From assembly GCA_021821235.1 (NCBI GenBank), contig JAKACS010000114.1:1-8310 (forward strand): a DNA stretch of 8,310 nt. The letters are read 5' to 3'. Below the pieces are notes generated by a model that did no database searches, was not told the DNA's origin, and saw nothing but the letters and a program-made list of their open reading frames with translations. The stretch's first letter is position 1. The number at the start of each line of letters is the position of its first letter. Shown piece by piece: positions 6,196 through 8,310 of this stretch. The position numbers and the translations under genes are program-made. Source of the stretch: Bacillota bacterium. GTDB lineage: Bacteria > Bacillota > Bacilli > Bacillales_B > DSM-18226.

Positions 6196-7635
6196 CTAGA
6201 CACTAATGATTTTTGGCGCTTCATCTAATTCCACGGTGTTTTTCATGCGAAAAAATTCCTTGAGAACGTCAATCGCTTTTGTATTCTGATACGTTTTTTC
6301 ATTTTCAAATTTTTTTAAAATTTGTTCTCCCGCCGAAACAATTTTGTAGCGATCCTCTAGTCTAAACTCACGATCGTTGATCGTTAACGTTTGGATTCGA
6401 TGTCCTTTTGGATTATATGGCTTAAAAGTCATAAACAATCCGCTTGAACGCAAAATATAACCGCCTTTTTGCTCAAATGGATCGGCAGAAAATACTTGCT
6501 CCAAATTGGTTTCGAGCGCTGTTATTAACTGTTCACCGGATAGTTCAACGAGAAATAGCTGCGGATTGGCCGGAATGATTTGATTCAGGTCATATTCCGT
6601 AACCGGCCCGGGCGGAATCGGCGTACCATACCGCCATCCATGGGAAAAAGCAAGATCCGCCTCGTATTGGTGCAAATAGGCCTCAGTAATCAGCTTGTCC
6701 ATCGGAGCTGAGTTTAAAGTTGCGCGGTGCAGCAATGTTTTTGTCGCTCCGATTCTGTTTTCTTGCATGCTTTGATAGGGCGCAAGAATGCTGTCTGTCA
6801 AAGTGGAAATCTCCCCATCCTCCTGATAATCTTCCGACTCAAGCGGAACCAACTGGTAATTCATTGCCGTGATATGGCTGTTTTCCAGCCCGATATCAAG
6901 CCGGCCAACAAATGAGCTGCTTGACCCAGCCTGTACGATAACGGTTTGATTCGTCACAATAGGCTTCATTATCCTGTCATGACTGTGCCCGCTCAAAATA
7001 ACATCAATTCCCTCGATCAACGATGCAAGTTTTACATCAAGCGGTAAACCCATATGGCTGATCAAAACAATGACATCAACAGATTCTGCTTTTAGCTGTT
7101 GAATTATGTTTGGCAACTGATTGATTCCTTTATTAAATACCAATCCGCTCGAAAAAGATTCCGGCATTGTGACATCGACATATGGATAGGTTATGCCAAT
7201 CAATCCAACTTTCACATCCCCGATTTCTTTTATTTCATACGGAGCAAAAACCGGTTTTTTTGTTTGCTGATCCAAAACATTGCAGGCCAATGTGGAAAAT
7301 GGCAGTTTTTCCGTCAGCGATAAGAGCTGCTCTTTTCCATAGGCAAAATCCCAATTCCCGGGTACAAACGCATCAAGGCTCATTTTTTCCAGCAATGGAA
7401 GAATCGCCTTTCCTTTGGAAAAAACAAGTGGTGCTGTCCCATGAAATAAGTCACCGCCATCGACAAAAAGGACATTTCTATTTTTGGAGCGAAGCCCTTT
7501 TACGAATTGAGCCATTTTCGCAAATCCGCCGACGTTTCGAATAAACGGACCATTCGCTCCCCAAAATAATTCTGGATGTTCCGTAAGAACACCGTGTGTA
7601 TCATTCTGCTGAACAATGGTTAATAACTTTTGCAT
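6196..7635 (-). CDS. SoxB-like metallophosphoesterase / 5'-nucleotidase family
   Basis: This 479-residue protein has an N-terminal calcineurin-like metallophosphoesterase domain (about 1-245) and a C-terminal 5'-nucleotidase-type domain (about 295-445). Metal-site motifs are NDTHG at 11-15, DGGD at 59-62, GNWDF at 93-97, SHMG at 193-196 and GHSHD at 216-220. The GNWD motif has tryptophan where classic 5'-nucleotidases have the catalytic histidine of GNH(D/E); SoxB proteins carry GHWE there. The C-terminal stretches LAFSHGWRYGTPIPPG (328-343) and ADPFEQKGGYILRSSGL (384-400) also resemble SoxB as I recall it. There is no signal peptide, so it is cytoplasmic, unlike SoxB or secreted nucleotidases. 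The frame is open to a GTG at 7680, but the ATG at 7635 has a strong GAGGAGG site at 6-base spacing and begins right at the family domain. Likely a Mn/Zn-dependent phospho- or thioesterase; the substrate is unknown. Confidence 0.88.
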   Translation of the reverse strand: MQKLLTIVQQNDTHGVLTEHPELFWGANGPFIRNVGGFAKMAQFVKGLRSKNRNVLFVDGGDLFHGTAPLVFSKGKAILPLLEKMSLDAFVPGNWDFAYGKEQLLSLTEKLPFSTLACNVLDQQTKKPVFAPYEIKEIGDVKVGLIGITYPYVDVTMPESFSSGLVFNKGINQLPNIIQQLKAESVDVIVLISHMGLPLDVKLASLIEGIDVILSGHSHDRIMKPIVTNQTVIVQAGSSSSFVGRLDIGLENSHITAMNYQLVPLESEDYQEDGEISTLTDSILAPYQSMQENRIGATKTLLHRATLNSAPMDKLITEAYLHQYEADLAFSHGWRYGTPIPPGPVTEYDLNQIIPANPQLFLVELSGEQLITALETNLEQVFSADPFEQKGGYILRSSGLFMTFKPYNPKGHRIQTLTINDREFRLEDRYKIVSAGEQILKKFENEKTYQNTKAIDVLKEFFRMKNTVELDEAPKIISV

Positions 7636-7664
7636 CCTTTTCCTCCTCGTTTGCTTTGCAAATA

Positions 7665-7691
7665 GTTTACCCTGTTTCACAAAATGGTAAC
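7665..7691 (+). promoter_or_regulatory. Inverted repeat in the divergent intergenic region
   Basis: GTTTACC (7665-7671) and GGTAAC (7686-7691) form inverted arms with one bulged T, between the divergent metallophosphoesterase and DUF202 genes. Read on plus, GTTTAC-14 bases-TGGTAA weakly resembles a SigB promoter; read on minus, GTTACC and GGGTAA do likewise. No clear SigA promoter was found for either gene, so this may be a shared control site. Confidence 0.25.
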
Positions 7692-7739
7692 GATAAGAGG
7701 GAGTGTTAATCCAAAGAATTTTCAGAACGGAGGACTAAG

Positions 7740-8126
7740 ATGGAAGAAAACAAGCAGCAAACAGTTGATTCACGGTATATTCAGCAGCATTTGGCCAACG
7801 AGCGTACATATTTGGCATGGATTCGCACATGCATTACAATCATTGGAGTCGGATTTTTAATAACCAATCTTCACTTTTCCAGCCTTTCCGCAAAAATTGG
7901 TTTGAGTGATCTGCTGGCACAAATTAGCGGCCTTGCTTCCATTATTGTCGGCATATTAACCCTCATTTTTACCACGGTCAGCTATTTTAAAAAAAGCATC
8001 GATATTAACAGGCAATCTTTTGTCTTCTCAAAATTTCTCATTTTAACCTTGTCGTTCTCCTTACTATTGATTGTCCTTGCATTTGGATTCTATTATTTGT
8101 TTGTCTGGGGACTTATTACGGTTTAA
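7740..8126 (+). CDS. DUF202 (YidH-like) membrane protein
   Basis: This 128-residue inner-membrane protein has three predicted helices at about residues 27-44, 60-83 and 97-122, and short charged loops (YFKKSIDINR after helix 2). The segment LANERTYLAWIRTCITIIG at 18-36 is the hallmark of the DUF202/YidH family; the family has no firmly known function. The ATG is preceded by ACGGAGG at 6-base spacing. It is the only complete plus-strand gene in the window, divergent from the metallophosphoesterase with 104 bases between start codons. No clear hairpin terminator follows the stop codon. Function cannot be assigned. Confidence 0.88.
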   Translation: MEENKQQTVDSRYIQQHLANERTYLAWIRTCITIIGVGFLITNLHFSSLSAKIGLSDLLAQISGLASIIVGILTLIFTTVSYFKKSIDINRQSFVFSKFLILTLSFSLLLIVLAFGFYYLFVWGLITV

Positions 8127-8212
8127 TTGACTCCTCGAAATTCAGCACTTTTTTTCGCTAAAAATTTCAAACTAGATTGGAAAAATTAAAATTTATTAAT
8201 ATTCAGAAATTA

Positions 8213-8243
8213 TTGTTTTTTCTTTCTTATTTTGTGCTATACT
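8213..8243 (+). promoter_or_regulatory. Extended -10 promoter for a gene beyond the right edge
   Basis: TGCTATACT at 8235-8243 is an extended -10 box (5 of 6 in the hexamer). TTGTTT at 8213-8218 lies 19 bases upstream as a weak -35. An AT-rich tract (about 8160-8230) precedes it, as in strong UP-element promoters. No coding start is visible in the remaining 67 bases, so it should drive a gene outside the window. Confidence 0.55.
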
Positions 8244-8253
8244 ACTTGTTATT

Positions 8254-8293
8254 CTAGTGCATTTATTTTCCACTAGCTCCTTTTAAAATGGAG
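8254..8293 (+). promoter_or_regulatory. Two small inverted repeats in the leader at the right edge
   Basis: CTAGTG (8254-8259) pairs with CACTAG (8271-8276) around 11 bases. CTCC (8277-8280) follows at once and can pair with GGAG (8290-8293) across the self-complementary TTTTAAAA. Both lie just after the TATACT box, so they would be at the very 5' end of the transcript or form an operator. No T-run follows, so they are not a terminator. Confidence 0.35.
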
Positions 8294-8310
8294 TAAGAAC
8301 AATCATAAGG

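Noticed and set aside
7636..7680. Longer esterase starting at GTG 7680
   Set aside because: No ribosome binding site before the GTG; the extra residues are unlike the family and would cover the strong GAGGAGG site of the ATG at 7635.
8138..8168. GAAATT/AATTTC repeat after the DUF202 gene as a terminator
   Set aside because: Six weak pairs with a long loop and no following T-run; not a credible terminator.

Overview
The window looks like chromosomal DNA of a low-to-moderate-GC Bacillaceae member (Bacillus/Geobacillus relatives). The evidence is strong AGGAGG-type ribosome binding sites with 5-9 base spacing, SigA-like extended -10 promoters, T-tailed hairpin terminators, and protein families (YkoG/ArlR-type response regulator, GlcD/GlcF, IclR, OsmC, DUF202) typical of that group. 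No mobile element, CRISPR array, tRNA or rRNA is visible, and no stretch longer than about 290 bases lacks a gene.

Layout. Bases 1-184 (minus) hold the N-terminal receiver domain of a response regulator cut by the window edge, followed on its 5' side by a candidate promoter. A terminator at 303-333 closes a minus-strand operon, read as glcE (4482-3157), glcF (3153-1795), glcD (1798-347), with a 3-base gap and then a 4-base ATGA overlap. Together these encode a three-subunit FAD/iron-sulfur glycolate (or related 2-hydroxy acid) oxidase. The 290 bases in front of glcE (4483-4772) hold a perfect TATAAT box, two perfect palindromes and a potentially structured leader with a possible 10-residue ORF. 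Next upstream on the same strand is an IclR-family regulator (5537-4773) with its own extended -10 promoter, the obvious candidate to control glcEFD.

A strong, probably bidirectional terminator (5701-5743) separates this block from an OsmC-family protein gene (6134-5742) and a cytoplasmic metallophosphoesterase of the 5'-nucleotidase/SoxB superfamily (7635-6196), also on the minus strand. The metallophosphoesterase looks more like SoxB than like common 5'-nucleotidases in its C-terminal half and in a GNWD motif. Divergently, on the plus strand, lies a small three-helix DUF202 (YidH-like) membrane protein (7740-8126). The window ends with an extended -10 promoter and the beginning of a potentially hairpin-rich leader of a gene lying beyond the edge.

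Working together: GlcE/F/D would oxidise glycolate to glyoxylate, passing electrons from FAD through the iron-sulfur subunit to a membrane acceptor, under probable IclR control by substrate or a metabolite. Neither malate synthase nor a glycolate permease is in the window. The osmC/SoxB-like/DUF202 cluster has no assigned pathway; a link to thiol or sulfur chemistry is only a hypothesis. Two starts were moved inward from the longest ORF: glcE to the ATG at 4482 and the metallophosphoesterase to the ATG at 7635.
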